DNA of 64,000 nt from Lachnospiraceae bacterium (GCA_009774145.1 VSND01000001.1:104446-168445), one strand, 5' to 3'; positions 37,224 through 46,660 are shown, counted from the stretch's first letter. Notes: generated by a model from the sequence alone, not told the origin. Made by a program: numbers and translations.

Positions 37224-37490
37224 ATGATTTCGAAAGAAAAGAAACAGGCGATTATCGCAGAGTATGGCCGCAGCGAAGGCGACACCGGTTCACCGGAGGT
37301 TCAGGTGGCAATCCTGACGGCAAGGATCCAGGAGCTTACCGAGCATCTGAAGGTCAACAAGAAGGATCATCATTCCAGAAGAGGTCTTCTGAAGATGGTT
37401 GGTCAGAGACGCGGGATGCTGGCATATCTGAAGAAGACGGACATCGAGAGATACCGTACTCTTATCGCTAAATTAGGTCTGAGAAAATAA
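37224..37490 (+). CDS. rpsO: 30S ribosomal protein S15
   Basis: S15 binds 16S rRNA early in assembly. The 88-aa protein has the expected sequence: [33 protein letters not shown], and a basic C-terminal helix. The start is at 37224, preceded by AAGGAGG; longer upstream extensions are not part of S15. Length matches the family. Precedes pnp as in most bacteria. Confidence 0.98.
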   Translation: MISKEKKQAIIAEYGRSEGDTGSPEVQVAILTARIQELTEHLKVNKKDHHSRRGLLKMVGQRRGMLAYLKKTDIERYRTLIAKLGLRK

Positions 37491-37501
37491 TAACCATAAG
37501 G

Positions 37502-37527
37502 CGGACGTGGTTCCGCCTTATTTTCGT
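37502..37527 (+). terminator. Hairpin terminator after rpsO
   Basis: GGCGGA pairs with TCCGCC around a short loop and is followed by TTATTTT. It may partly separate rpsO and pnp expression. Confidence 0.75.
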
Positions 37528-37576
37528 GGGCAGAGCAGGCAGGATCACCGGTCAGCACTGTCTGCGAAATCATTTC

Positions 37577-37655
37577 CGGCAGAAGACAGGCGCCGAGACC
37601 ACTGAAAAGCACAAATGCAGTTTGTGTTTTTCAGTAGTTTCGGTATCTTCTGCTG
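37577..37655 (+). ncRNA. Long hairpin in the pnp leader
   Basis: The leader of pnp folds into an extended hairpin. The base is a 10-bp stem (37577-37586 with 37646-37655). An asymmetric internal loop follows, then about 22 further pairs closing at 37611-37615 with 37621-37625, around a 5-nt loop. The upper part has one mismatch and a few G-U pairs. It ends some 30 nt before the pnp start codon. In E. coli a hairpin at this place is cut by RNase III and then mediates PNPase autoregulation; a like role is plausible here. Confidence 0.75.
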
Positions 37656-37685
37656 AAAAGCCAGAATAGAAAGGAGATACAGTTT

Positions 37686-39776
37686 ATGTACAAAAGTTAC
37701 ACAATGGAGCTGGCCGGCAGGACATTAAGAGTAGATATCGGCCGTGTGGCGGCTCAGGCGAACGGTGCGGCATTCATGCATTACGGAGACACCGTTGTAT
37801 TATCCACCGCAACCTCATCGGACAAGCCGAGGGATGGTATTGATTTCTTTCCGCTGAGTGTGGAATTTGAGGAGAAGTTGTATTCCGTGGGCAAGATCCC
37901 GGGAGGATTTAACAAGAGAGAAGGAAAGGCTTCCGAGAATGCAGTGCTGACCGCACGCGTCATTGACCGTCCCATGAGACCGCTGTTTCCGAAGGATTAC
38001 AGAAATGATGTGACCCTCAACAATATGGTCATGAGCGTGGATCCGGAGTGCCGTCCGGAGATTGTGGCGATGCTGGGTTCCGCCATTGCGGCGTCCATCT
38101 CGGATATTCCCTTTGACGGTCCCTGTGCCATGACGCAGGTGGGCCTGGTGGACGGAGCATTCGTGATCAATCCGTCTCAGGAACAGTGGAAGACCGGAGA
38201 ACTGAATCTGACAGTTGCATCCACGAAAGAAAAGGTCATGATGATCGAGGCCGGAGCCAGTGAGATTCCGGAGGATAAGATGATCGAGGCCATCTATATG
38301 GCGCACGGCGTCAACCAGGAACTGATCGCATTTATCGAGAAGATCGTGGCGGAGGTTGGAAAACCGAAGCATGAATATACAAGCTGTGCGGTTCCGGAGG
38401 AACTGTTTGCGGCGATTCGGGAGATTGTTCCGCCGGAAGAGATGGAAAACGCGGTCTTTACGGATGACAAGCAGACCCGCGAGGAAAATATCCGCGTCCT
38501 GACCGAAAAGCTGACGGAGGTGTTTGCGGAGAAGGAAGAATGGCTGGAGGTACTGGGAGAGGCAGTCTATCAGTATCAGAAGAAGACAGTCCGGAAGATG
38601 ATCTTAAAAGATCACAAACGTCCGGACGGACGGGAGCTGACTCAGATCCGTCCGCTGGCTGCGGAGGTGGATCTGATTCCGAGAGTCCATGGTTCTGCCA
38701 TGTTTACCCGCGGACAGACGCAGATCTGCAACGTGTGTACGCTGGCACCGCTGTCCGAGCAGCAGAGAATCGACGGCCTGGATGAAAATGAAGTAAGCAA
38801 GCGTTATATGCATCATTATAATTTCCCGAGTTATTCGGTAGGCGAGACGAAGCCGTCCAGAGGACCGGGACGCCGGGAGATCGGACACGGAGCTCTGGCA
38901 GAGCGTGCGCTGATTCCGGTACTTCCGAGCGAAGAGGAATTCCCGTATGCAATCCGTACAGTGTCCGAGACCTTTGAGTCCAACGGTTCCACTTCCATGG
39001 CATCCACCTGTGCCTCCTGTATGTCCCTGATGGCGGCAGGCGTGCCGATTAAGAAGATGGTGGCCGGTATTTCCTGCGGTCTGGTAACCGGGGACAGCGA
39101 TGATGATTTCGTCCTGCTGACGGATATCCAGGGGCTGGAGGATTTCTTCGGAGATATGGACTTCAAGGTGACTGGTACGGATCGCGGTATCACGGCGATT
39201 CAGATGGATATCAAGATCCATGGACTGACCCGTCCCATCGTGGAAGGCGCTATCGCAAGATGCCGGGAAGCAAGAATGTTCATTATGGATACCTGTATGA
39301 AACCGGCGATTGCAGAACCGCGTCCGGAAGTCGGGCCGCTGGCACCGAAGATTATTCAGATGACCATTGATCCTCAGAAGATCGGTGATGTGGTCGGCCA
39401 GAGGGGCAAGACCATCAATGCCATTATCGAGCAGACCGGCGTGAAGATCGACATCAGCGATGACGGAGCGGTGTCCATATGCGGTACGGATAAAGCGATG
39501 ATGGACAAGGCAAAAGAGATGGTGCATATCATTACCACAGATTTTGAGGAAGGGCAGGTCTTTGTCGGAAAGGTGGTCAGCATCAAGGAATTTGGTGCTT
39601 TCCTGGAGTTCGCTCCAGGAAAGGAAGGCATGGTTCACATTTCCAAGATCGCCAAAGAACGGATCAACCGGGTGGAGGATGTTCTGACACTGGGAGATAT
39701 GGTAAAGGTTGTATGCCTTGGAAAAGACAAGATGGGAAGGATCAGCTTCTCCATCAAGGACTGTAAGGAAAAATAA
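37686..39776 (+). CDS. pnp: Polyribonucleotide nucleotidyltransferase (PNPase)
   Basis: PNPase degrades RNA from the 3' end by phosphorolysis. The 696-aa protein has two RNase PH domains (DTVVLSTATSSDKPRDGIDFFPLSVEFEEK; HGSAMFTRGQTQICNVCTLA with the catalytic YSVGETKPSRGPGRREIGHG), a helical linker, a KH domain (KIGDVVGQRGKTINAIIEQTG) and an S1 domain (GKVVSIKEFGAFLEFAPGKEGMVHISKI). AAAGGAG precedes the start. The C-terminal tail after S1 is short. Confidence 0.98.
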   Translation: MYKSYTMELAGRTLRVDIGRVAAQANGAAFMHYGDTVVLSTATSSDKPRDGIDFFPLSVEFEEKLYSVGKIPGGFNKREGKASENAVLTARVIDRPMRPLFPKDYRNDVTLNNMVMSVDPECRPEIVAMLGSAIAASISDIPFDGPCAMTQVGLVDGAFVINPSQEQWKTGELNLTVASTKEKVMMIEAGASEIPEDKMIEAIYMAHGVNQELIAFIEKIVAEVGKPKHEYTSCAVPEELFAAIREIVPPEEMENAVFTDDKQTREENIRVLTEKLTEVFAEKEEWLEVLGEAVYQYQKKTVRKMILKDHKRPDGRELTQIRPLAAEVDLIPRVHGSAMFTRGQTQICNVCTLAPLSEQQRIDGLDENEVSKRYMHHYNFPSYSVGETKPSRGPGRREIGHGALAERALIPVLPSEEEFPYAIRTVSETFESNGSTSMASTCASCMSLMAAGVPIKKMVAGISCGLVTGDSDDDFVLLTDIQGLEDFFGDMDFKVTGTDRGITAIQMDIKIHGLTRPIVEGAIARCREARMFIMDTCMKPAIAEPRPEVGPLAPKIIQMTIDPQKIGDVVGQRGKTINAIIEQTGVKIDISDDGAVSICGTDKAMMDKAKEMVHIITTDFEEGQVFVGKVVSIKEFGAFLEFAPGKEGMVHISKIAKERINRVEDVLTLGDMVKVVCLGKDKMGRISFSIKDCKEK

Positions 39777-39791
39777 AGTATAAAAAAGAAG

Positions 39792-39825
39792 GACCGCCGC
39801 ATCTGAAGGAAATGCGGCGGTCTTT
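39792..39825. terminator. Bidirectional terminator between pnp and the DUF4272 gene
   Basis: An 11-bp perfect stem (39792-39802 with 39812-39822) is followed by TTT on the + strand and by TTCTTTTTT on the minus strand, serving both convergent genes. Confidence 0.85.
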
Positions 39826-39831
39826 GATTCG

Positions 39832-41115
39832 TTACGTATCGGTGCTTACTTCGTCCCACGGAGCAGAGTCCTGATAGCCGGCGAGCCAGTTCAGAGACTT
39901 GTGCCGTTCCTGCACCACACCGCCGTCCATGCCCGCAGGTGCGGGAAACAGCTGATGCAGGCGGGCATCCACGCATGCCCAGTCCAGACAGAAGATCAGG
40001 TCGCAGGCATCCAGAATCTCTGCGGCTGTCCGCGGCTTTGCGGCGTCCAGGATCTCCTCCACAGAGGAGCAGTTTTTCAGAAGACGTACAGTTTGGGGAA
40101 CGTCGCAGTAATGATCCGGAAAATCCAGCGTGTCTGTAAGTCCAAGAGCCCATTCCATCACATGCAGGTTCTCGTACTGCCAGGTTCCGTTGATCCGCTG
40201 AAGTTCGGTGGAATCCGGATCATGCAGATAGTTCCATTCTTCCGGGGAGAAAAATCCGGCATCGGGGTTATCTGCACCAAAATCTTTGGTTCGTTCCCGG
40301 ATAAAATCCCATGCTTCCCCGGGGCTCAGCCCGTCGCCGACCATACATTCTGAATACAGAGCGACTGCCATCAGTGCAAAGGCCCGTTTTGCGATCTCTT
40401 CAGGGGTTCGGACAGCGGCTTCGGCTTCCGATTCAATGACCGGATAGAGAGGAGGTATGTGAATGCCGTATTTTTTCAGAAGCTCACGGCTGCGGTTTCT
40501 GCGCTCCAGAGGTTCGGCAGGGATATCTGAAAAAACCTCGGAAAGGCCGGGACCCATCTTCGGAAGGTAGATGTCAAAGTCACTGTTTCCGGTCTCGGAC
40601 AGTACCAGCTTTCGGCAGCCGTCTTCTCCCGCACAGAAGATGCTATCCGTCTGGTCCATAATCAGAAGGACGCCGGACAGCTGCGGAAGAAGTCTGATGA
40701 AAAGATCTTCGATCAAGGCCCGTTTTTGCAAAATGTCATTGGAGAAAAACGAATACTGGATGTGTACGACACTTTTTGCAAGGCCCAGCTGATAGAACAG
40801 ATTGGTCTTAACGCCAGTATGTATGGTTTCGACCTGTACGAAATGACTGCGCACACGGTCTCGCTGATCTTTTACAAATTCTTTTGCGTCGTCGTTCAGA
40901 GTTTCACTGATTACGGTCAGATGGATTTCCATGTTCTGGCCATCCGGGTCGCTGTGGTTCAGACTCAGCGTATTTCCGTGACCGCCGGAAACGTCCACGC
41001 CAAAGGCGTCGCAGAAAATGCGCATCACAGGCTCCAGCGTGTCCATGATACTGAACAGAAAAATGCTGTTCTCATATAATTTCGGTTCTTTTTTCTTAAA
41101 ATACTTCCCGAACAT
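39832..41115 (-). CDS. DUF4272 domain protein
   Basis: This 427-aa protein of unknown function ends in a DUF4272 domain, recognisable by KRAFALMAVALYSECM, and the YENLHVMEWALGLTDTLDFPDHYCDV motif. The N-terminal half (MFGKYFKKKEP, SIMDTLEPVMRIFCDAFG, HIQYSFFSNDILQKRALIEDLFIRLLPQLSGVLLI) is an alpha/beta region found with this domain. The start at 41115 is chosen for its AGGAGGGG site; the longer frame from 41280 adds 55 residues with no site. It forms a single-gene unit. Confidence 0.8.
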   Translation of the reverse strand: MFGKYFKKKEPKLYENSIFLFSIMDTLEPVMRIFCDAFGVDVSGGHGNTLSLNHSDPDGQNMEIHLTVISETLNDDAKEFVKDQRDRVRSHFVQVETIHTGVKTNLFYQLGLAKSVVHIQYSFFSNDILQKRALIEDLFIRLLPQLSGVLLIMDQTDSIFCAGEDGCRKLVLSETGNSDFDIYLPKMGPGLSEVFSDIPAEPLERRNRSRELLKKYGIHIPPLYPVIESEAEAAVRTPEEIAKRAFALMAVALYSECMVGDGLSPGEAWDFIRERTKDFGADNPDAGFFSPEEWNYLHDPDSTELQRINGTWQYENLHVMEWALGLTDTLDFPDHYCDVPQTVRLLKNCSSVEEILDAAKPRTAAEILDACDLIFCLDWACVDARLHQLFPAPAGMDGGVVQERHKSLNWLAGYQDSAPWDEVSTDT

Positions 41116-41311
41116 ATAACAGGCCCCTCCTGATGAAATAATATTATGGATCAGTATATCATCTGTGTATTTCTGATGCAATAAGAAAATACATGCGGGG
41201 CCAGAAAAGACTGCTTTTTCTTTAAAAACAGCAGAAAAATAATTTTTAATTTTATGTATATCCTTCAGAGGAATGGCCATAATATAAGTGAACCAAAGAT
41301 AAATTGAATAC

Positions 41312-41460
41312 TTATCCTCCCCTTGATAATACCCCGTTTGCCGCAGCAGTGCGGTGGGCGGGGTATTTTGTTGGTATTACAGGGATTTTACGGTGTTTGG
41401 GATGTGACTCTATGGGATGCAAATTATCGGTAAAACTGCTTTGATACAAAATTGACACAA
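41312..41460 (+). repeat. 149-bp repeated module, copy A
   Basis: A 78-bp block (41312-41389) matches 45196-45273 at 76 positions. After 53 nt of unlike sequence a second block (41443-41460, GATACAAAATTGACACAA) matches copy B with one difference; spacing is the same in both. The first block contains a terminator-like hairpin (TACCCCG ... CGGGGTATTTTG). The two copies bracket the decayed mobile-element genes at 41.6-44.8 kb. Confidence 0.8.
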
Positions 41461-41464
41461 GATA

Positions 41465-41602
41465 TTACTCAAACAGATCTGCCAGCTTCTGACGGATGTT
41501 CAGCTGCTGCGCGGCTTTTTTGTTATAGATCACTTTGCCCCGACGACACAGATCGCCGGGGCTTTGTGATACATCAATCAAACCAAAGGAGGACTTTTGC
41601 AT
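41465..41602 (-). pseudogene. Tail of an unidentified mobile-element gene on the minus strand
   Basis: The minus strand encodes RRGKVIYNKKAAQQLNIRQK and then LADLFE before a stop at 41465, with codon use typical of coding sequence. Upstream the frame reaches only to 41602 and overlaps the next gene's ribosome binding site, so it is most likely the 3' scrap of a longer gene. Function not recognised. Confidence 0.35.
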
Positions 41603-42278
41603 GGAACATGAAATCAACATTCTGGTAGTGGAACCGGGCAAACCGCCCAGGCCGGCGCGGGTGGACTACTCGCAGGAAACTTTTTCACAGCCTGTCGGCG
41701 GTGGGTTGGCAATGCAGGACGGCCTTCTGTACTTCAATCTCCTGCTCAAAATGTATTTAATGTCGCTGAAAAGCAGCGGCGTACTCCTGCTGAATGACTA
41801 TCTGCCCCATACCGTACAGACCATAGCCACCTTTACCCGACATCAGGCAGGCACGGTGGAGCGGGCTTTGAAGATATTTCAGGAGTTTGGCCTTGTGGAG
41901 ATACTGACAGACGGAGCCTGTTACATGAGCGATATCCAGCTGCTGACCGGCCAGTCGTCCAGCGAGGGGGATCGGAAGAAAAAGGAGCGCATGAGGCTGA
42001 AACGCCAGAACCTGCTCCCGTCCGGGGAAACGGACATTTGTCCGTCCAATGGCCGGGTGGACAAATGTCCGCCTATATTAGAGTATAGAGATAAAGAGAT
42101 TAGAGATAAGAGAGGGGAACAGTACATTGAGCGGCTGTCCGAGTACATGGAATCCAGCGGAAAAGGATATAAAAACCATGCCGCCACAATCCGGCGTTGG
42201 GCGAACGCCGACAAAAAGAAAGAGGAACCGCCTGCCCGGAACAGGGATTACAGCGTGGAGGAAAGAGAAACCATATGA
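41601..42278 (+). pseudogene. Fusion of a DUF3846 5' end to a phage-type replisome organiser domain
   Basis: The 225-codon frame starts like DUF3846 proteins of conjugative elements (EINILVVEPGKPPRPARVDY). From about residue 36 it then reads as the N-terminal domain of phage replisome organisers (LLYFNLLLKMYLMSLKSSGV, TIATFTRHQAGTVERALKIF, GLVEILTDGACYMSDIQLL) with a charged linker and DNA-protein C-terminal part. The first 15 to 20 residues of the organiser are missing. AAAGGAGG precedes the ATG. It is best explained by a deletion that joined two genes; it could still be translated. Confidence 0.65.
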
Positions 42279-42626
42279 TAGAGATTACCGCAGAAGTCCG
42301 GGCGGCCATTGACCGGGCTGCCGGAGATATGGAGCTTGCCGGGGACGAATACCTGGAGCCGGCTGACGGGCTGATCCACTGTAAGAAATGCCATTGCAGC
42401 CGCCAGACTGTCATGCCCAGGTTCGGAGGTTCCGGCTATTTCATGCCCCGCTGCCTTAAGCCCCTGTCAGCAGAAGGCGCAGGAGGAGCGGAAAGCCATG
42501 GAGGAACAGAGGGAATGCATGGAGCGTATTAAACGCCGGAAGGCACAGGGGCTTCAGGACAGATACCTTTATGATGTGGGATTGAGCAGGAAGAACTGCA
42601 GTCGGCTGCATGATACGGGCTGGTAA
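42275..42626 (+). pseudogene. Frameshifted and truncated DnaC/IstB-type replication protein
   Basis: The first frame (MIEITAEVRAAIDRAAGDM, LIHCKKCHCSRQTVMPRF) is the zinc-binding N-terminus of DnaC-like helicase loaders of conjugative elements. Near 42460 a frameshift passes to QKAQEERKAMEEQREC and MERIKRRKAQGLQDRYLYD, and the gene stops at 42626 before any Walker A motif. It overlaps the preceding gene by ATGA, the normal arrangement. Confidence 0.65.
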
Positions 42627-42641
42627 AGGCAGCTCCCGGAT

Positions 42642-42911
42642 ATGACAGATCCAGAGAAGTGCGTTTCCGGCATTTGTCTGTGCAGTAATACGGAATACAG
42701 TACGGATGGAATTCCGGAGGGCAAAAAAGACCGGAGATGTGTCTCCATGGAGGAGAGAATTATCGGTTCCATGGAAGCCGGGAAGCGGATCGGTCTGTCA
42801 CAGTCCCGTGTGAGCAGGCATATCCGGTCGGGAATGGAGAAGATAAAGAAGAAATATATGGAGACCATGTATCCTGCCGGGACAGCGCAGGAGATGGATC
42901 AAAAAAACTGA
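42642..42911 (+). pseudogene. Fragment with sigma-factor region 4-like helix-turn-helix
   Basis: The 89-codon frame has a C-terminal half like a helix-turn-helix of sigma region 4 (SMEAGKRIGLSQSRVSRHIR and then SGMEKIKKKY). The N-terminal half has no match I recognise. The upstream sigma region is lacking and no good ribosome binding site is seen, so it is probably the 3' end of a lost gene. Confidence 0.45.
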
Positions 42912-42928
42912 CTGAGGAGGAAGAGATT

Positions 42929-43120
42929 ATGCCGGTGTATGGAATCAGTGTAAAGGAAATCCTTAAGAGAACCGTTATTGTGGAAGCGGAGAATGTTGAA
43001 GATGCTGTACGGAAAGCAGAAGAAGCAGTGGAGTGTGAGGAAGTCATTCTGGATGTGGACGATTTTGATGACCGTGAGATTGTGCCGTCTGAATACTGGG
43101 GAGGGGGGCAGGGTTCCTGA
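42929..43120 (+). CDS. DpnD/PcfM-like small protein
   Basis: This 63-aa protein begins YGISVKEILKRTVIVEAENVEDAVRKAEE and ends in an acidic stretch, the pattern of the DpnD/PcfM family found in conjugative elements. GAGGAGG lies at good distance. The function is unknown. It is the best-preserved gene in the decayed block. Confidence 0.7.
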   Translation: MPVYGISVKEILKRTVIVEAENVEDAVRKAEEAVECEEVILDVDDFDDREIVPSEYWGGGQGS

Positions 43121-43379
43121 CGGAGAAGATGTCGGCTGCTACTGGTAGCTGGACTGTGATGATGGCAGTCTGCAGCCTGAAAAGACGTATGAAGCGGCAG
43201 CCCGGAATAAACGGGACCGGGAGTCCGAAGGGTGAAAGCATAATCTGGAACGATGTTATTTTTCCGGATGGATATGCAGGAGAAACTACATGTGGCAGAT
43301 CGTGGAGGAGTACAGAATACCGTTGCTTTTTCCGTGTGGAGCCAATATAATAAAGGTAAGAGAAACGGAGGACCGATAC
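43121..43379. other. Decayed coding sequence
   Basis: Several frames show gene-like stretches broken by stops (for example TYEAAARNKRDRESEG then a stop), but no intact gene was found. Probably another mobile-element remnant. Confidence 0.4.
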
Positions 43380-44213
43380 TTGAATGAATTAAAAAATCAG
43401 ATGGATTTCTTCCCGGCGTGGGAAGACTTGAATATATGCAGTGATTTTCTGTTTGGAAAGATCATGCAGGATGCGGAACTTTGCAAAGAGCTGCTGCAGC
43501 GGATTCTGCCGGATCTGGAGATTGACCATATCGAATATCCGGAACTGCAGAAGGCCATCAAACCGGATGCAGATGCGAAAAGTGTGAGACTGGACGTTTA
43601 TGTGCGGGATGATAAAAATTCCGTTTATGACATTGAGATGCAGGTCAGCAATACCGGAGAGCTTCCGAAAAGAACCCGTTTTTATCAGAGTATGCTGGAC
43701 CTGCAGCTGCTTGACAAAGGGCAGACCTATAAGCAGTTAAAACCGAGTTATATTATTTTCATATGCCCCTTTGATACTTTTGGAGCAGGAAGGCATCTCT
43801 ATACTTTTCAGAATTTCTGCAGAGAAGACTACCGGATCGTACTTGGGGATGAAACGAGTAAAATCTTTTTGAATGCAGACAGCAGCATGGAGGACGTCAG
43901 CAGAGAGCTGCGAGCATTTCTGGATTATGTAGCCGGGAGAGAATCGGAGGATGATTTTGTAAAACGGCTGGAGGAAGCGGTAAAAGAAGCAAAAAAGAAC
44001 AGGGAATGGAGGCATGAATATATGACGTTGTTAATGAGAGATCAGGAGAATATTGAAAAGGGAATCGAAAAAGGTATCGAAAAAGGCATCCAAAAAGGAA
44101 TTGTGGCGATGGTTTCCGCGTTGAAGGATTTTGGCGTAAATGATGCAGATATCATACAGACAATACAGGAAAAATTTGAGCTTTCCAGAGAAGATGCAAA
44201 GAAGTATGTATGA
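43380..44213 (+). CDS. Rpn family PD-(D/E)XK nuclease (recombination-promoting nuclease/putative transposase)
   Basis: This 277-aa protein is of the family known as recombination-promoting nuclease, a DNA endonuclease. The N-terminal core has CSDFLFGKIMQD, the active-site strands SVRLDVYVRD and YDIEMQ (Asp, Glu-x-Gln), PKRTRFYQSMLD and YIIFICPFDTFG. The C-terminal part has ENIEKGIEKGIEKGIQKGI, the KG repeat typical of the family, and a helical end. The start is taken as TTG at 43380 with CGGAGG upstream; a later ATG at 43401 is possible. G+C is lower than the core genome. Confidence 0.85.
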   Translation: MNELKNQMDFFPAWEDLNICSDFLFGKIMQDAELCKELLQRILPDLEIDHIEYPELQKAIKPDADAKSVRLDVYVRDDKNSVYDIEMQVSNTGELPKRTRFYQSMLDLQLLDKGQTYKQLKPSYIIFICPFDTFGAGRHLYTFQNFCREDYRIVLGDETSKIFLNADSSMEDVSRELRAFLDYVAGRESEDDFVKRLEEAVKEAKKNREWRHEYMTLLMRDQENIEKGIEKGIEKGIQKGIVAMVSALKDFGVNDADIIQTIQEKFELSREDAKKYV

Positions 44214-44307
44214 TGTTCTGAAATAGATGCGGCAGAAACAGGTTTTCTACCACCGGATTGTTGGACGAAAAAGAAAGTGAATGTTAACTGCAGAGATAAG
44301 GAGGAAT

Positions 44308-44770
44308 ATGGACGGTACGGAGATCGCATACCAGAATAAGGATATCACAAGCAAAATGCCGGCAGAAAATTTCAAAGGAAAACATTCCGCTATACGGACT
44401 GGATCTGCCGGAGATTCGACAGGTGCTTCTCACCAGTCTCCCGGCTGTAAAGGCGAATGAACTTCGTCTGGATAACCTGTTCGAACTTGCGGACGGGTCC
44501 GTGGCAATTGTAGACTATGAGAGTGTTTATGATGAAGAGGACAAGGTAAAATATCTGAATTATCTGACCGGAATCGTCAACCGGTATCTGAAGGAAAAGA
44601 AAAACTGTCCGTTGCTTCGCGTGATCGTGATTTATACCGGTGATATCAGGAGAGAGCAGGTGTCGGCGGAATACGAGATCGGAGCGATTCGGATGACCAT
44701 AGAAACAGCAAACAAAATAAGGAGGGCGATGGAGATGACGCAGGTAGCACAGATTAAGGAATTATTGTAA
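44308..44770 (+). pseudogene. Frameshifted, internally deleted gene of an unnamed family
   Basis: The first frame (MDGTEIAYQNKDITSKM, AENFKGK) shifts near 44380 into PLYGLDLPEIRQVLL, NELRLDNLFELADGSVAIVD, YLNYLTGIVNRYLKEKK and VIVIYTGDI, then goes abruptly from YEIGAIRM to TIETANKIRRAMEMTQVAQI. Full-length relatives are expected to be much longer between these two points, so a frameshift and an in-frame deletion are likely. The family has no established function that I can name. Confidence 0.55.
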
Positions 44771-45195
44771 AAAAATGCTTTTGGAAAAGCATCACGGGAG
44801 TTGCGAAAAGTATTTCATAAGGGTTGGGAGGGATTTCTTAACCCTTTGAAAACTTATGTTCCATTCAAAAAAGATTTTGCATAATTTTTCTCTCCTGAAA
44901 AATGAAATTCTGGTATTTATTATGTTTGGAAACCGGTGTATGGAGAGGTGGAAATATAGATGTGTTTTAACGGCTGGATATGTGTTTATGTTCTCCTGAA
45001 AGACAGATTAGATGCGTTTCAATATAAAGGGGAGAATGACATGCGCTGACCAAACCTGCTTTGGTAATTTTTTGTATTATATTCTGACACAATTTGAGTA
45101 AAAAAACAGAATACTGGATAAACTCAAAAATAGAGAAAAGAAATCTATCTTCTGATTTGGAACGGCGATGATAAATGGAACTATGGAATTTTGAT
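44771..45195. other. AT-rich region without a gene
   Basis: This stretch is low in G+C, with no frame of note and no clear promoter. It leads into copy B of the repeated module. Confidence 0.5.
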
Positions 45196-45344
45196 TTATC
45201 CTCCCCTTGATAATACCCCGTTCGCCGCAGCAGTGCGGTGGGCGGGGTATTTTGTTGATATTACAGGGATTTTTGGGCTTTCAGATGTTTCTTTGCAAGA
45301 ATATAAAAGTGTGGAATAGCGGTTCTGACACAAAATTGACACAA
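45196..45344 (+). repeat. 149-bp repeated module, copy B
   Basis: Same architecture and length as copy A at 41312-41460: the 78-bp block with terminator-like hairpin, 53 nt of unlike sequence, then GACACAAAATTGACACAA (45327-45344). The direct orientation of both copies, 3.9 kb apart, suggests repeated integration or a duplicated element end. Confidence 0.8.
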
Positions 45345-45403
45345 ATTTTGTTGCTGAGTATGGAATACAGTTACTGCAGAAAAAATCTAAAGATGTAACA
45401 TGG

Positions 45404-46660
45404 ATGCAATTTATTAAAAAGAATTTTTTTGCCGTTGTTAAATATGGTATATGTTATATTCCAAGTTTAATTCCGATGATATATTTTTATTATCATACAG
45501 GCCACATAAATTTAACTGCTTCATATGAAGGTTTTACGACAGGAACAGAAACCACTTTACAAAGATTTACAGCCTATTTGTTTGATCTTAACTTTGGGAT
45601 CTTGCCTTATTATCCTGTTGTTTTGCTTGTGGGATTTATTCTGCTGGCTGTTGCCTGTCTGAAAAGACACTGGCGCTACATTGAATGGTTTGCTGCATTT
45701 CTTACAAATATCTTATGTTACTCCATAATGGTACACATTAACTGTGGGATGTCGGGGATGGCAAGGTATAATATATGGGGTGCACTGACACTTGTTTTTG
45801 CGGTCTGCCTGTTTTTTTCAGAGATTGTTGACATATCTGTGATACAAACAGCAGTCCATACAGGGGTATGGAGTAATGCTGTTATACTTCTGGTGATTAT
45901 ATATATTTATGGTCCAACCGGTGCAGAGAATATCAGATATACATTATGGACACCACTGGCAGAATATGTGCTGGATCATTGTCCCTCATTGTACAATCCG
46001 CTGTATTCTACCTTTAACTCAAGAACGAATCATATAGATGGAGGATACAGTTATGAGATGCCTGTGATCTATACTGCAGGGGATGGCTATGTAAGAAAAA
46101 TATTAGCATCAGAAGCTTCGGCTGAAGTTTTAAGGAAATCTCTGACATCGGAAGTAAATAATATTTGGCTTAATGAAATGATTGGTTTACTTGGAGAAAA
46201 TGCTACATATATGTCTATACCAGAAAAATATAAAGTTTGTCATTGCGAAATATACACAATAGGTGATAAGCTTTCATTTAGTAAAGAATACTATAATGTA
46301 CAGCCATATATTGTATCAGGACTGTCAAAAGCGGAAGAATGGGGGGCCTGGACGCTGGGGAATGAATATCTGATGAAATTCAGGACAGAGTCGGAAGCAG
46401 AATCTTTTCATGGATGTATTGATTGCGGTGCATTCAATAATACACAGACATATATAATATATGTGAACAGTGAAAAGATAGCTGAGGGAACAGCAACAGG
46501 TGAAAAAATAGAATTTGATTTTGACAATCCGGGATGCAATGCTGTGGTGGACTTGAAAATAGAATTACCGGATGCTGTTTCTCCAGAAAGTTTGGGGATG
46601 TCATCAGATACGCGTATTCTGGCATTAGGTATAAAAAGTATGATATTTACAGAAAACTAA
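45404..46660 (+). pseudogene. C-terminal part of a large membrane protein (probable GT-C glycosyltransferase-like)
   Basis: The 418-codon frame holds three or four membrane segments (YGICYIPSLIPMIYFYY, YPVVLLVGFILLAVACL, WFAAFLTNILCYSIMV, LLVIIYIYGPTG) and a C-terminal extracytoplasmic beta domain (WGAWTLGNEYLMKFR ... YVNSEKIAEGTATGE). The order and the DLNFGILPYYP segment recall large polytopic glycosyltransferases, but the catalytic N-terminal half is absent. No ribosome binding site precedes the ATG and the frame begins just after repeat copy B, so the gene looks 5'-truncated. G+C is low. Confidence 0.55.
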
